Positions 56,021 to 64,000 of a stretch of 64,000 bases of DNA are shown here, piece by piece. The notes beneath the pieces are model-generated. The model saw only the letters and a program-made list of their open reading frames with translations, was not told the DNA's origin and did no database searches. Every line of letters begins with the position of its first letter. Position 1 is the first letter of the stretch. This DNA is from CBDCWT01 sp965223305 (GTDB taxonomy: Bacteria; Planctomycetota; Planctomycetia; Pirellulales; Pirellulaceae), in NCBI GenBank assembly GCA_965223305.1, contig CBDCWT010000086.1:186001-250000 (forward strand). The letters are read 5' to 3'. Both the position numbers and the translations under genes were made by a program.

Positions 56021-57760
56021 TTGAGACGACCGGCAGCAATTCAGCACGATACGCTCGACCGGGGGACGGGTCCGGTTCCCATCGAGATCTACGCCACCGG
56101 TTGGGGCAAGGCGGTGAGCCGCCCGACGAAGGTGGACGTAACGTCCGAAACGCTGGAGATCGCTCGGCCACCGACGATCTCTCTGCAGATTCGGTCCAAG
56201 CAACTCAAGGTTGCCAGCCTTGTCTTTCCGACTACCGCAGCATCAACAGCGACGGAGCCGACTTCTGCGCAGCCGGCCGCTGTAAACCGCTCGGCGCCGC
56301 GACCGGCGAAAGGGACGCGTGTCCGACCGCCAGTCGACACGATTAAACTCGAGGACCGGCTTTACTATCTCTTGCAGCCTCCACTGGAGACGATTCTGGC
56401 TTCGAGCACGTGCCATCTGCCGTTCGAACCGTTCCCCTACCAGTATGAAGGGATTGCCTTCCTGTTCCCTCGTTTCTCGGCGATTCTGGCCGACGAGATG
56501 GGACTCGGCAAGACGATGCAAGCGATCACAGCCATCCGTCTGTTGTTACGGGCGGGTGAGCTGAGGCAGGTGTTGCTGATCTGTCCCAAGCCGCTGGTAA
56601 GCAACTGGCGACGTGAGTTTGAAACGTGGGCCGGCGAAATTCCACTCTGTATCATCGCGGGCAAGCAGGCTCGGCGTCGTTGGCAGTGGCTTAGCGCCGA
56701 CGCCCCCGTCAAAGTTGCCAACTACGAACTGCTGATGCGCGACGCAGACGTGCTTTTGGATGCTGAAAATCACTTCGACCTGGTCGTGCTGGACGAGGCC
56801 CAGCGAATTAAGAATCGGTCCAGCACGACCAGCCAGATCACCCGTGCCATCCCACGCTCCAGGAGTTGGGCGCTGACCGGCACGCCAGTGGAAAACAGCA
56901 CGGAGGACCTGGTCGGGATCTTCGACTTCCTCGCACCGGGGTACCTGCATTCGGGAATGACGCCGCGGCAGATGGCTCAGGCGGCAGGTGACTATATTCT
57001 GCGGCGGACCAAGGACATGGTGCTAGCCGATCTGCCTCCCAAACTGTTCCGGGACGCCGAAATCGACCTGGCTCCTGCCCAGTGGGAGTCGTATCGCATT
57101 GCGGAAAACGAAGGCATCGTGCGTCTCGAAGGAATGGGCCAGGAGCTGACGATCCAGCACGTCTTCGAGCTCGTGCTGCGGCTAAAGCAAATCTGCAACT
57201 TCGATCCGCTCTCAGGGGAAAGCTCTAAACTCGAGCGGCTAGAAGCGGACCTCGAGGAGGTGGCCGCCAGCGGCCAGAAGGCAATCGTCTTTAGCCAATG
57301 GGTCGCCACTCTGGAGCGTCTGAAAGATCGGCTGAGGCGCTTTGGTCCCTTGGAATACCACGGACGAGTACCGTCAGCGAAGCGAGAGCACGTGATCGAC
57401 CGTTTTCGCAATGATCCGAAATCGCACTTGATTCTGATGAGCTATGGCGCCGGAAGTGTTGGCCTTAACCTCCAGTTTTGCGGATACGTGTTTCTGTTCG
57501 ACCGCTGGTGGAACCCGGCCATCGAAGACCAAGCCATCAACCGCGCTCACCGCATCGGCGCCGAGGGGCCGGTCACGGTTACACGGATGTTGACACTGGG
57601 TACGATCGAGGAGCGAATCAATCAGGTGTTGGCGGAAAAACGCGAGCTGTTTGAGATCATCCTCGGACAAACCGAGTCACCCGCCAACTTGCGCATGACC
57701 CAGTCTGAGATTTTCGGCCTGTTCAACCTCACCACGCCGGGCTCCCAAGCGGCGGCGTGA
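56021..57760 (+). CDS. SNF2-family DEAD/DEAH-box helicase
   Basis: The 579-residue protein has the SNF2 ATPase motifs in order: motif I ADEMGLGKTMQ (about 157-167), Ia LICPKPLVSNW, motif II LDEAQRIKN (257-265), motif III LTGTPVEN (about 286-293). The second RecA domain follows with IVFSQWVATL, LMSYGAGSVGLNLQ (motif V) and QAINRAHRIGAEGPV (motif VI). SNF2 proteins translocate on double-stranded DNA and remodel protein-DNA complexes. The first 120 residues are a variable, partly low-complexity extension. The frame opens at 55973 with no ATG or GTG before the conserved part; the start is therefore probably TTG at 56021. Confidence 0.88.
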   Translation: MRRPAAIQHDTLDRGTGPVPIEIYATGWGKAVSRPTKVDVTSETLEIARPPTISLQIRSKQLKVASLVFPTTAASTATEPTSAQPAAVNRSAPRPAKGTRVRPPVDTIKLEDRLYYLLQPPLETILASSTCHLPFEPFPYQYEGIAFLFPRFSAILADEMGLGKTMQAITAIRLLLRAGELRQVLLICPKPLVSNWRREFETWAGEIPLCIIAGKQARRRWQWLSADAPVKVANYELLMRDADVLLDAENHFDLVVLDEAQRIKNRSSTTSQITRAIPRSRSWALTGTPVENSTEDLVGIFDFLAPGYLHSGMTPRQMAQAAGDYILRRTKDMVLADLPPKLFRDAEIDLAPAQWESYRIAENEGIVRLEGMGQELTIQHVFELVLRLKQICNFDPLSGESSKLERLEADLEEVAASGQKAIVFSQWVATLERLKDRLRRFGPLEYHGRVPSAKREHVIDRFRNDPKSHLILMSYGAGSVGLNLQFCGYVFLFDRWWNPAIEDQAINRAHRIGAEGPVTVTRMLTLGTIEERINQVLAEKRELFEIILGQTESPANLRMTQSEIFGLFNLTTPGSQAAA

Positions 57761-58117
57761 GCGAGGCACTTTGGAAGTCGCGGCGCTTCGGGGTGAGGTG
57801 CTTGGGAGGGCGAGGCACGTGGGAGGGCGAGGCTCCTGCCGAGCCGAAGGACATCGGGAGTGCTGGTTACGGTGGGAACCGTGGGCTAACGCCCAGCGGC
57901 TGATTTTGCGCGGCGCCACCACAATATGCCGAAGCCGAAGTTCAATCCTCGATCAGCCGGCACGCGTTAGCGTCCGGTTGGCCTCGTCAGTCAGGTTTTG
58001 CTCCAGGAGATCGGCGCTGAGGGCGTGCTCATGCGCGTCGAGTCGAACCGAACCGTGGGCTAACGCCCAGCGGCTGATGTTGTGCGGCGCCACCAACATC
58101 ATGCCCCACAGGCCTCT
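57761..58117. repeat. Intergenic region with two REP-B units
   Basis: No gene. It contains GGGAGGGCGAGGC duplications (about 57806-57834) and REP-B units at about 57876-57903 and 58050-58077, the latter two followed by GGCGCCACCA. A separate REP-B first half (CGCGTTAGCGTCCGGTTGG) lies at 57963-57981. The SNF2 and vWA genes converge on it, so it marks the ends of two transcripts. Confidence 0.75.
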
Positions 58118-59818
58118 CTACTGGATGATCTCCCGGCGATGGTTGACATAATCCCACACCACGTAGCGGTCGAGGTCCTTGCCTGCGGTGAAAAAGACTC
58201 TGCCACGCGTCGACTCGGCGAGCCGATAGGCGAAGCGTATGTCCTCTTCCGACTGAGACCAGCTCGGTACGAGAAATAGATTAATAGTGACCCCCTCCCG
58301 TTGGCAGAGCAGTCCTTCACGCATCGTTGCTTCCTCGGTAAGCGGGTCGGGCGGGTAGAGCAGGTAGAGCATCGAGCCGTCGAAGTGCGACGTCGGCAGG
58401 CCGTCGGTGATCAAGATGACCTGTCGATTCGGTGTGTCTTGGTTGACTAGTAGTTGCCGAGCCAACTGCAGCGAATGCTGGATGTTGGTGAAATGGGGCG
58501 GGAGTTGAAACTCGCTAATCTCGTCGTTCGACATATCGATCTTGTACCGTACGACGGGGTCGTGAACGGTGACCGGCTTGGGCAGGAGGTTGATGATCTC
58601 ACCGGCCTGGCAGAGTTTGGCAAAAGTGTACATCTCGATGAAACCCAAGTAGTCGCCGGGATATTCGCTCTGAATCAGTCCCTGCAGCGCCAAAGCCATC
58701 CGTTTGACGTTGATGTACTGACCCTCATAGCGCATTGAACCACTCATGTCCATGATCACGACGGTTGCGCACTTGGGTGTGTTCCGGGTGCGATGAACTT
58801 CGATATCCTCTGTCTTCAGACGCAACGGCAATTTGGGACCCTGACGCAGTAGCGCGTTGACGAAGGACTGGGGAATGTCCATGTGGGCGATCGAATCGCC
58901 AAATTCGTAGTCCTTAGTTTGTTGGATCTCTACAGCACCCTCGCCCGCGATGGGGCCCGAATGCCGTCCGGTACGAGAGGGTTCGAGATGGCTGAAGATC
59001 CGTTCCAGCAACTTACCCTGAAACAGCCGGTAGGCCTGAGGCGTTAAGCGAAAACCTTGTCCGTCGCGCTGCAACCCTTGCTGTTCAGCCATCTCGGCAA
59101 TCAGGTCCTCAACCTGCCGCTGCAGCTCCTGTAACGTCTCCAGGTCACCTGGTTCGGTGAACTCGGCTAAGGCTGCCAGGTCGATGACGGCGATTTGGGC
59201 CGTTTCGCGCGCATTCTCGAGCTGCTCGAGCAGTTCGTCGATCTTTTCGAGTTCCGCCTTAATTGCCAGAGCTTCTTCGACGGTGAGGGCAGTAGAGCCA
59301 GTAAAGTCGTAGCGCGCTGCCAGCTCTTCGATCTGGTATTTGTTGCCCAGCGACTCGATCAGCTGTACGAGCCCCCGAGCAAAGACGGAACGCTCGCCGT
59401 CAACGGCGTACCACAGCCGCTCTAGGTCATAGATTTGCTCCTCTTCAACCGCGGCTGTGAAGCGGGCTCGCAAAGCCCGAGGAGGATTCAGACGTAGCGC
59501 AGTACTGCGGTATGCTTTGTGCGCCCGAGCGGCTACCGAATCGGTCTCGTACTTCGCCAGGATCTTTCGCTTGCGTTCCAGCAACATGGCGATCAGCGCA
59601 TCGATACTGGGCCCAAGACCCGCGATCTGATCGGGATCGATACGAATGGCCCGCGCCAGCTCTTCCTCAGTCAGCCGCCGCATGCTACCGAACATCAACA
59701 TATGCTCGAAGGCCGGCGACACAGCATCGGGAGGCGGTTCTGAGGGATTTGGAAACTGCCGCGGATCATACTTCTGGTAGGTGTGAATCACACCACCGAG
59801 TGTCTCACGCTTGGCCAT
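58118..59818 (-). CDS. vWA-domain protein, partner of a MoxR-type ATPase
   Basis: The 566-residue protein has a C-terminal von Willebrand A domain with an intact MIDAS start D357-M-S-G-S-M (VIMDMSGSM), then TFAKLCQ and VILITDGLPTSHFDGS. The first 340 residues form a helical, acidic domain with a coiled coil (about 180-250). MoxR-type AAA ATPases and such vWA proteins form a chaperone-like pair, comparable with the ChlI/ChlD pair of magnesium chelatase. The gene lies 268 bp downstream of the MoxR gene; the gap is mostly filled by MITE-A copy 2. The complex's client is unknown. The start at 59818 opens with MAKRETLGG. Confidence 0.9.
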   Translation of the reverse strand: MAKRETLGGVIHTYQKYDPRQFPNPSEPPPDAVSPAFEHMLMFGSMRRLTEEELARAIRIDPDQIAGLGPSIDALIAMLLERKRKILAKYETDSVAARAHKAYRSTALRLNPPRALRARFTAAVEEEQIYDLERLWYAVDGERSVFARGLVQLIESLGNKYQIEELAARYDFTGSTALTVEEALAIKAELEKIDELLEQLENARETAQIAVIDLAALAEFTEPGDLETLQELQRQVEDLIAEMAEQQGLQRDGQGFRLTPQAYRLFQGKLLERIFSHLEPSRTGRHSGPIAGEGAVEIQQTKDYEFGDSIAHMDIPQSFVNALLRQGPKLPLRLKTEDIEVHRTRNTPKCATVVIMDMSGSMRYEGQYINVKRMALALQGLIQSEYPGDYLGFIEMYTFAKLCQAGEIINLLPKPVTVHDPVVRYKIDMSNDEISEFQLPPHFTNIQHSLQLARQLLVNQDTPNRQVILITDGLPTSHFDGSMLYLLYPPDPLTEEATMREGLLCQREGVTINLFLVPSWSQSEEDIRFAYRLAESTRGRVFFTAGKDLDRYVVWDYVNHRREIIQ

Positions 59819-59911
59819 GGGTCTGGACCTCGATAACTGCAGCTGCCGGTGTGACCAATGCCAGTGACGCGCAGGTCGTAGCGCTGATCAGGATCAAGTT
59901 TGGCAGCCTAG

Positions 59912-60086
59912 CCCGAATTATTCATGAGCGATCTACTGCGAGGTCGTAAGTCCATCCGTGGCTTCGTCATGCTTCACAATTCTCCCTCGGCGTATTGCTT
60001 CAATACGCCTGCGGAAGAATTGCTCGCCTTCCTTGCCACGAACGTTACTTACAACCTCTCGCGACGATCTTCATGAATAATCCGGG
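59912..60086. mobile_element. MITE-A copy 2, inserted at the stop codon of the MoxR gene
   Basis: A 175-bp element in reverse orientation relative to copy 1, with ends CCCGAATTATTCATGAGC and TTCATGAATAATCCGGG and flanks CTAG (59908-59911) and CTAT (60087-60090). The TAG stop codon of the MoxR gene (complement of 60087-60089) lies inside the duplicated target, so the gene kept its stop. Confidence 0.82.
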
Positions 60087-61532
60087 CTATAGAATCTCGT
60101 AAGTCATGCTGCCGTGGTGTTGGGCTCGCGAAATACGGTTCCCCGCATGGAGGCCGGCCAGGATGAACTCGACACACGAAGCTCGTACCGCAGCGTCGGC
60201 TGCCGCGTTGACCTCGAATGCCTTTTCCCAGACCGGAGGCACACGCTTTAGACGCTGCGCATACTGCTGCGAGGGCAGCATGTCGCCCACTTCGATCTTG
60301 ACGCCTTTGGCAAAGATCTCGGCGATGGAGTCCAATCCGTGCTTATCGACATATTCGTGGAAGACCACACCAATCGCCTCGGCAAGTACGGCGTCCAGCA
60401 CCTGCTTCTCGGACATCTGATGGCTGCCCATCATGTCCAGCTCTAATTTGCCCAGCGATGATGAATAGAGATGGCCCAAGTCGCTGATTCGTGGAACGGC
60501 GGGTCGCTCGCCCAGTACGACGCCCCGCTGCCGAGCCGCCGCGACCATTGTTCGGTAGTTGGCGATGCTGAATCGAGCGCTGACACCAGACTGATGATCG
60601 ATGAATTTCGATTTTCTTGCCTGGACGGTTGTCTCCTCGATGATCTCTTTCATGAAGTAGGGTACGAGCACGGGGTACTCGGTATCGGCCTCGATCCCGG
60701 CCTCTTGTTCTGTGATCTGAATTCCCAGATCCCGGTCGCGAGGGTAGTGGGTGTGGATCACCGACCCAATGCGATCCTTCAGCTGGGGGATCACCTTGCC
60801 ACTGCGGTTGTAGGTGGCCGGGTTTGCGGAGAAGAGGATCAGTACGTCGAGCTCGAAGCGGATCGGATAACCACGGATTTGGACGTCGCGTTCTTCGAGG
60901 ATATTGAACAGCCCCACCTGGACCAGCTCGTCCAGTTCCGGTAGCTCGTTCATGGCGAAGATGCCCCGGTGCATGCGGGGTATCAGGCCGAAGTGCAGTG
61001 CTTGTTCCGCCGACATGCTCGTCCCGCCGGCGAGTTTCGCAGGATCAATTTCGCCAATGATATCGGCGAACTTTGTGCCGGGAGACAGTCTTTCAACATA
61101 GCGCTGATCGCGGGACCACCAGGAAATCGGTACCTTTTCGTCGGCGTGCTCGGCCAAGAAGTCCCGGCAAACTTGGCTGATCGGCGCTGTGGGGTCGTCG
61201 TGCACCGGCGCTCCGGCTACATCAACGAAAGGAATTTCATCATCCAGAAACCGAACGAGCGATCGCATCAGGCGGCTTTTGGCTTGCCCCTTTTCACCCA
61301 AGCACAACATATCGTGGCCCGCGATCAGCGCCAGATTGATTTCTGGGATCACCGTGCTGTCGTATCCCACGATGCCGGGGAACAACTCGTCGCCGTTGGA
61401 GAGCATCCGGAGGAAATTGTCTCGCAGCTCCTGCTTAACGGTCTTAGATCTCCAGCCACTATCCCGTAGTTCGCGCAGATTCGTCGGTCTTGTGCCTGTG
61501 GTTGCCATATCGGAAATGCCCGGGGGATTCAT
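60087..61532 (-). CDS. MoxR-type AAA+ ATPase (magnesium chelatase subunit I-like)
   Basis: The 481-residue protein has a Walker A GEKGQAKSRLMR (G79-S87 region), Walker B-like GIFAMNELPELD (about 205-216) and SANPATYNRSGKV (sensor 1 region), in the order of MoxR/ChlI-type ATPases. Its N-terminal extension of about 50 residues and C-terminal helical part make it longer than classical MoxR (about 320). It should hydrolyse ATP and act together with the vWA protein encoded downstream, perhaps in protein maturation. It begins 12 nt after ilvD on the same strand. An alternative start is the ATG at 61508. Confidence 0.9.
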   Translation of the reverse strand: MNPPGISDMATTGTRPTNLRELRDSGWRSKTVKQELRDNFLRMLSNGDELFPGIVGYDSTVIPEINLALIAGHDMLCLGEKGQAKSRLMRSLVRFLDDEIPFVDVAGAPVHDDPTAPISQVCRDFLAEHADEKVPISWWSRDQRYVERLSPGTKFADIIGEIDPAKLAGGTSMSAEQALHFGLIPRMHRGIFAMNELPELDELVQVGLFNILEERDVQIRGYPIRFELDVLILFSANPATYNRSGKVIPQLKDRIGSVIHTHYPRDRDLGIQITEQEAGIEADTEYPVLVPYFMKEIIEETTVQARKSKFIDHQSGVSARFSIANYRTMVAAARQRGVVLGERPAVPRISDLGHLYSSSLGKLELDMMGSHQMSEKQVLDAVLAEAIGVVFHEYVDKHGLDSIAEIFAKGVKIEVGDMLPSQQYAQRLKRVPPVWEKAFEVNAAADAAVRASCVEFILAGLHAGNRISRAQHHGSMTYEIL

Positions 61533-61544
61533 CTCATAGAGCGT

Positions 61545-63251
61545 CTACTCATCCGTCACGCAGCCCAGGGAAGCCGAGGTGACGTTCTTGATGTACTTGT
61601 AGAGCGTGCCGCGCGTGGCTTTGAAAGGTGGTGCCTGCCAGCTCTCGCGGCGGTCTGCCAGCTGCTGCTCGGTCAGCCCCACGTCGATCCGCCGCTGTTG
61701 TGCATCAATGGTTATCTTGTCGCCGTCGTTGACCAAAGCAATGGGACCGCCCTCTTGGGCTTCGGGTGTTACATGCCCCACGATAAAGCCGTGCGATCCT
61801 CCCGAGAATCGTCCGTCTGTCATCAACGCTACGTGTTCACCTAAGCCTGCACCCATGATTGCCGAAGTGGGTGTCAGCATCTCCGGCATCCCGGGCCCTC
61901 CTTTGGGGCCTTCGTAGCGAATGATGATCACGTCACCTTTTTGGATCTGGTTCTTCTCCAACGCGGCGAGCATCTCCTCTTCGGAGTCGAAGACGCGCGC
62001 TGTCCCCTCGAAACGCAACCCCTCTTTGCCAGTGATCTTGGCAACCGCGCCTTCAGGGGCCAAGTTGCCTTTCAAGATTTGAATGTGTCCGGATGGCTTG
62101 ATGGGATCGGCCAGCGTTTTCACGATCTCCTGGCCCTCGGCAAGCCCCGGGAGGGACTCTAGGTTTTCAGCCAGCGTGCGGCCCGTCACTGTCAAGCAGT
62201 CGCCGTCTAAGAGCCCTTCCGCGAGTAGGTACTTCATGACCGCCGGAGTGCCACCTACGCCGTGCAAGTCCTCCTGAACGTACTTGCCGCTCGGCTTCAG
62301 GTCGGCGAGATAGGGCACTCGATCGCTGACTGCTTGGAAGTCGTCGATGGTCAATGGCACCTCGACGGCACGGGCCATGGCTATCAAATGCAACACTGCG
62401 TTGGTCGAGCCACCGAGTGCCATTACGACAACCATGGCGTTCTCAAATGCCGCGCGTGTCATGATGTCGCGGGGTTTGATGTCGCGTTCCATGAGCACGC
62501 GGATGGCGCGACCCGCTGCCACGCACTCCTCCTGTTTTGCGGGATCTTCAGCGGGGATCGAGGCGCTGTAGGGCAGCGACATGCCCAAGGCCTCGATGGC
62601 ACTGGCCATCGTATTGGCGGTGTACATCCCGCCGCAGGCTCCCGCGCCTGGGCAGCTGACGCGGACGATCGCCTGCCGCTGCTCCTCCGTAATCGCGCCA
62701 GCCAGCAGCTCGCCGTAGGACTGGAACGCCGAGACAATATCGCGAGGCGTTTCGGTCTCGGGAGCCTGGGCGTCGCGAAAACTCGTACAACCCGGCTTGA
62801 TCGTCCCGCCGTAGACCATGATGGCTGGTCGATTGACTCTGCCCATTGCGATCAAGCAACCGGGCATGTTCTTGTCACAGCCGGGGAGGGTGATCAGGGC
62901 ATCGTACCATTGCCCGCCCATCACCGTTTCGATGGAGTCCGCGATCAGGTCTCGTGACTGTAATGAGTAGCTCATTCCCTCGGTGCCCATCGAGATTCCA
63001 TCGCTGACACCGACCGTGTTGAAACGCATCCCGACCAGATCCACCTGCTGGACACCCTGCTTGACTTGGTCCGCCAGGTCCAACAGGTGCATGTTGCAGG
63101 TGTTGCCTTCATACCACACGCTGGCGATGCCGACCTGTGCCTTGTTCATCTCTTCGGTGGTCATGCCCGTTCCGTATAGCATGGCCTGCGAGGCACCCTG
63201 GCTTTTTGGCTGCGTAATCCGCTTGCTGAATCTATTTAGCTCTTGGCTCAT
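61545..63251 (-). CDS. ilvD: Dihydroxy-acid dehydratase
   Basis: The 568-residue protein matches IlvD in length and carries the three Fe-S ligand cysteines: C52 (YEGNTCNMH), C125 (PGCDKNMPG) and about C206 (GAGACGGMYTANTM). The late DGRFSGGSHGFIVGHV signature is present. It dehydrates 2,3-dihydroxy-isovalerate and -3-methylvalerate in valine and isoleucine synthesis. No other ilv gene is in the window. The MoxR ATPase gene follows 12 nt after its stop, so the two are probably cotranscribed; a role of the MoxR/vWA pair in activating an Fe-S enzyme would be speculative. Confidence 0.97.
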   Translation of the reverse strand: MSQELNRFSKRITQPKSQGASQAMLYGTGMTTEEMNKAQVGIASVWYEGNTCNMHLLDLADQVKQGVQQVDLVGMRFNTVGVSDGISMGTEGMSYSLQSRDLIADSIETVMGGQWYDALITLPGCDKNMPGCLIAMGRVNRPAIMVYGGTIKPGCTSFRDAQAPETETPRDIVSAFQSYGELLAGAITEEQRQAIVRVSCPGAGACGGMYTANTMASAIEALGMSLPYSASIPAEDPAKQEECVAAGRAIRVLMERDIKPRDIMTRAAFENAMVVVMALGGSTNAVLHLIAMARAVEVPLTIDDFQAVSDRVPYLADLKPSGKYVQEDLHGVGGTPAVMKYLLAEGLLDGDCLTVTGRTLAENLESLPGLAEGQEIVKTLADPIKPSGHIQILKGNLAPEGAVAKITGKEGLRFEGTARVFDSEEEMLAALEKNQIQKGDVIIIRYEGPKGGPGMPEMLTPTSAIMGAGLGEHVALMTDGRFSGGSHGFIVGHVTPEAQEGGPIALVNDGDKITIDAQQRRIDVGLTEQQLADRRESWQAPPFKATRGTLYKYIKNVTSASLGCVTDE

Positions 63252-63360
63252 CGTGGTTCCTTAGTTTTGTGACTCGCATTCTAGTCGCGACCGATTGTAA
63301 CTTGTAGGGCCGAGTTGGTACTTGTTGACCGAGCGTGATTTCGACGACATCAGCCGCTAG

Positions 63361-63534
63361 GCCGGATTATTCATGAAGATCGTGGCGAGAGGTTGTAAGT
63401 ACGTTCGTGGCAAGGAAGGCGAGCAATTCTTCCGCAGGCGTATTGAAGCAATACGTCGAGGGAGAATTGTGAAGCACGACGAAGCCACGGATGGACTTAC
63501 GACCTCGCAGCAGATCGCTCATGAATAATTCGGG
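63361..63534. mobile_element. MITE-A copy 3 with CTAG target duplication
   Basis: A 174-bp element with ends GCCGGATTATTCATGAAG and TCATGAATAATTCGGG, flanked by CTAG on both sides (63357-63360 and 63535-63538). It is nearly identical to copy 1. It lies in the 424-bp gap upstream of ilvD. The remainder of the gap before it holds no recognised feature except the ilvD promoter that must be there. Confidence 0.82.
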
Positions 63535-63538
63535 CTAG

Positions 63539-63590
63539 GCATTAGCCCACGGTGACTACAAACCGGACGCTAACGCATTCCGGCTGATTT
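63539..63590. repeat. REP-B composite, inverted arrangement
   Basis: GCATTAGCCCACGGTGACTA followed by AACCGGACGCTAACGCATTC and CGGCTG: the two REP-B halves in the reverse order relative to 24.4 kb. A T-run (CTGATTTTTTTGTCC) follows and could help end transcription of the minus-strand or plus-strand neighbour. Confidence 0.65.
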
Positions 63591-63675
63591 TTTTGTCCTA
63601 TAATTCAAGACCCGTTGATGAGTTATCAGGCCCTCGTCGGGTGGCGCCGCCGCGGACAAGTTTTCGGTCGGCTGG

Positions 63676-64000
63676 CTACTCGGGGTTTTGCGTGTGTTCG
63701 CCGGTCATCGGGACAAAGGCGACTGGAATCACCGAGCGGCGATGGATGGTCCCATCCTGTCTTCTTTCCACGACCAGTAGCTGTTGTGCGACTTTCCCAA
63801 CGGGAATCACCAGCTTACCGCCCGGCGCCAGCTGCTCGATCAGCGGTGCAGGAACATGGTCGGGTGCCGCCGCCACGATGATCAAATCAAACGGCGCTTC
63901 TTCGATCCATCCCAGATAACCGTCGCCGTGACGTACAGTGACATGCTCATAGTGGGCTAGACGTTCACGAGCCTCGTTGGCCAGTGGCTCCACAATCTCG
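63676..64000 (-). CDS. pcm: Protein-L-isoaspartate O-methyltransferase, N-terminus beyond window
   Basis: The last 108 codons are present; the frame runs through the window edge. EIVEPLANEARERL, VRHGDGYLGW and APFDLIIVAAAPDHVP (post-I and motif II of the SAM fold) followed by LIEQLAPGGKLVIPVG and a terminal FVPMTG are typical of Pcm. It repairs isoaspartyl residues by methyl transfer from SAM. The annotated ORF start at 63993 (GTG) is inside the gene, not its true start. Confidence 0.9.
   Translation of the reverse strand, partial: EIVEPLANEARERLAHYEHVTVRHGDGYLGWIEEAPFDLIIVAAAPDHVPAPLIEQLAPGGKLVIPVGKVAQQLLVVERRQDGTIHRRSVIPVAFVPMTGEHTQNPE

Overview
The window looks like part of a planctomycete chromosome, most likely Pirellulales-like. 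This is inferred from gene content, not from a marker gene. The pointers are a YTV-repeat secreted protein, an M56 peptidase fused to secretin-like domains, a redoxin / cytochrome c / copper-monooxygenase fusion, an FHA coiled-coil protein, a sulfatase, a large two-gene membrane-protein locus and many dispersed intergenic palindromes. Base composition is moderately GC-rich. I found no rRNA, tRNA or CRISPR array.

Layout. 1-4.3 kb: nucleoside deaminase (cut by the window edge), class III aminotransferase and Gfo/Idh/MocA oxidoreductase on the minus strand, then a sugar isomerase. 4.4-6.3 kb: a complete group II intron with its reverse transcriptase/maturase. 6.4-18.2 kb: FHA coiled-coil protein, DksA/TraR-type zinc-finger protein, HtrA-like protease, nucleoside hydrolase, trpD with an overlapping MFS transporter, the redox fusion protein and a DUF1232 membrane protein. 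18.8-22.6 kb: a BlaI-type repressor and M56-secretin operon with a recognisable promoter and operator. 22.6-30.6 kb: decayed sulfatase, GNAT, MMPL exporter, then a 32-residue basic protein, FabZ-like dehydratase, TrmB and an enolase-superfamily enzyme. 30.6-36.5 kb: two large polytopic membrane proteins, both broken. 36.8-38.4 kb: ankyrin protein. 38.4-46.9 kb: seven minus-strand genes (LuxE/PaaK-like adenylating enzyme, aldehyde dehydrogenase, Fe-alcohol dehydrogenase, PQQ-like beta-propeller, HemW-like radical SAM protein, GcvH-like lipoyl protein, 2x[4Fe-4S] protein). 48.2-52.1 kb: three frameshifted secreted-protein genes. 52.2-64 kb: ClC channel, a hypothetical protein plus SNF2 helicase, a vWA/MoxR pair downstream of ilvD, and the end of a protein-L-isoaspartate methyltransferase gene.

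The spaces between genes hold several repeat families. MITE-A (three copies, about 174 bp, flanked by YTAR) and MITE-B (three copies) look like non-autonomous DNA transposons. REP-A is an 8-bp-stem hairpin with a covarying base pair; the group II intron has inserted next to one copy, and a related uninterrupted locus at 54.3 kb confirms the intron ends. REP-B and REP-C are shorter palindromic families.

About twenty apparent frameshifts fall in only six genes, while roughly 44 kb of other coding sequence is uninterrupted. This favours gene decay over uniform sequencing error, but raw reads would have to confirm it.
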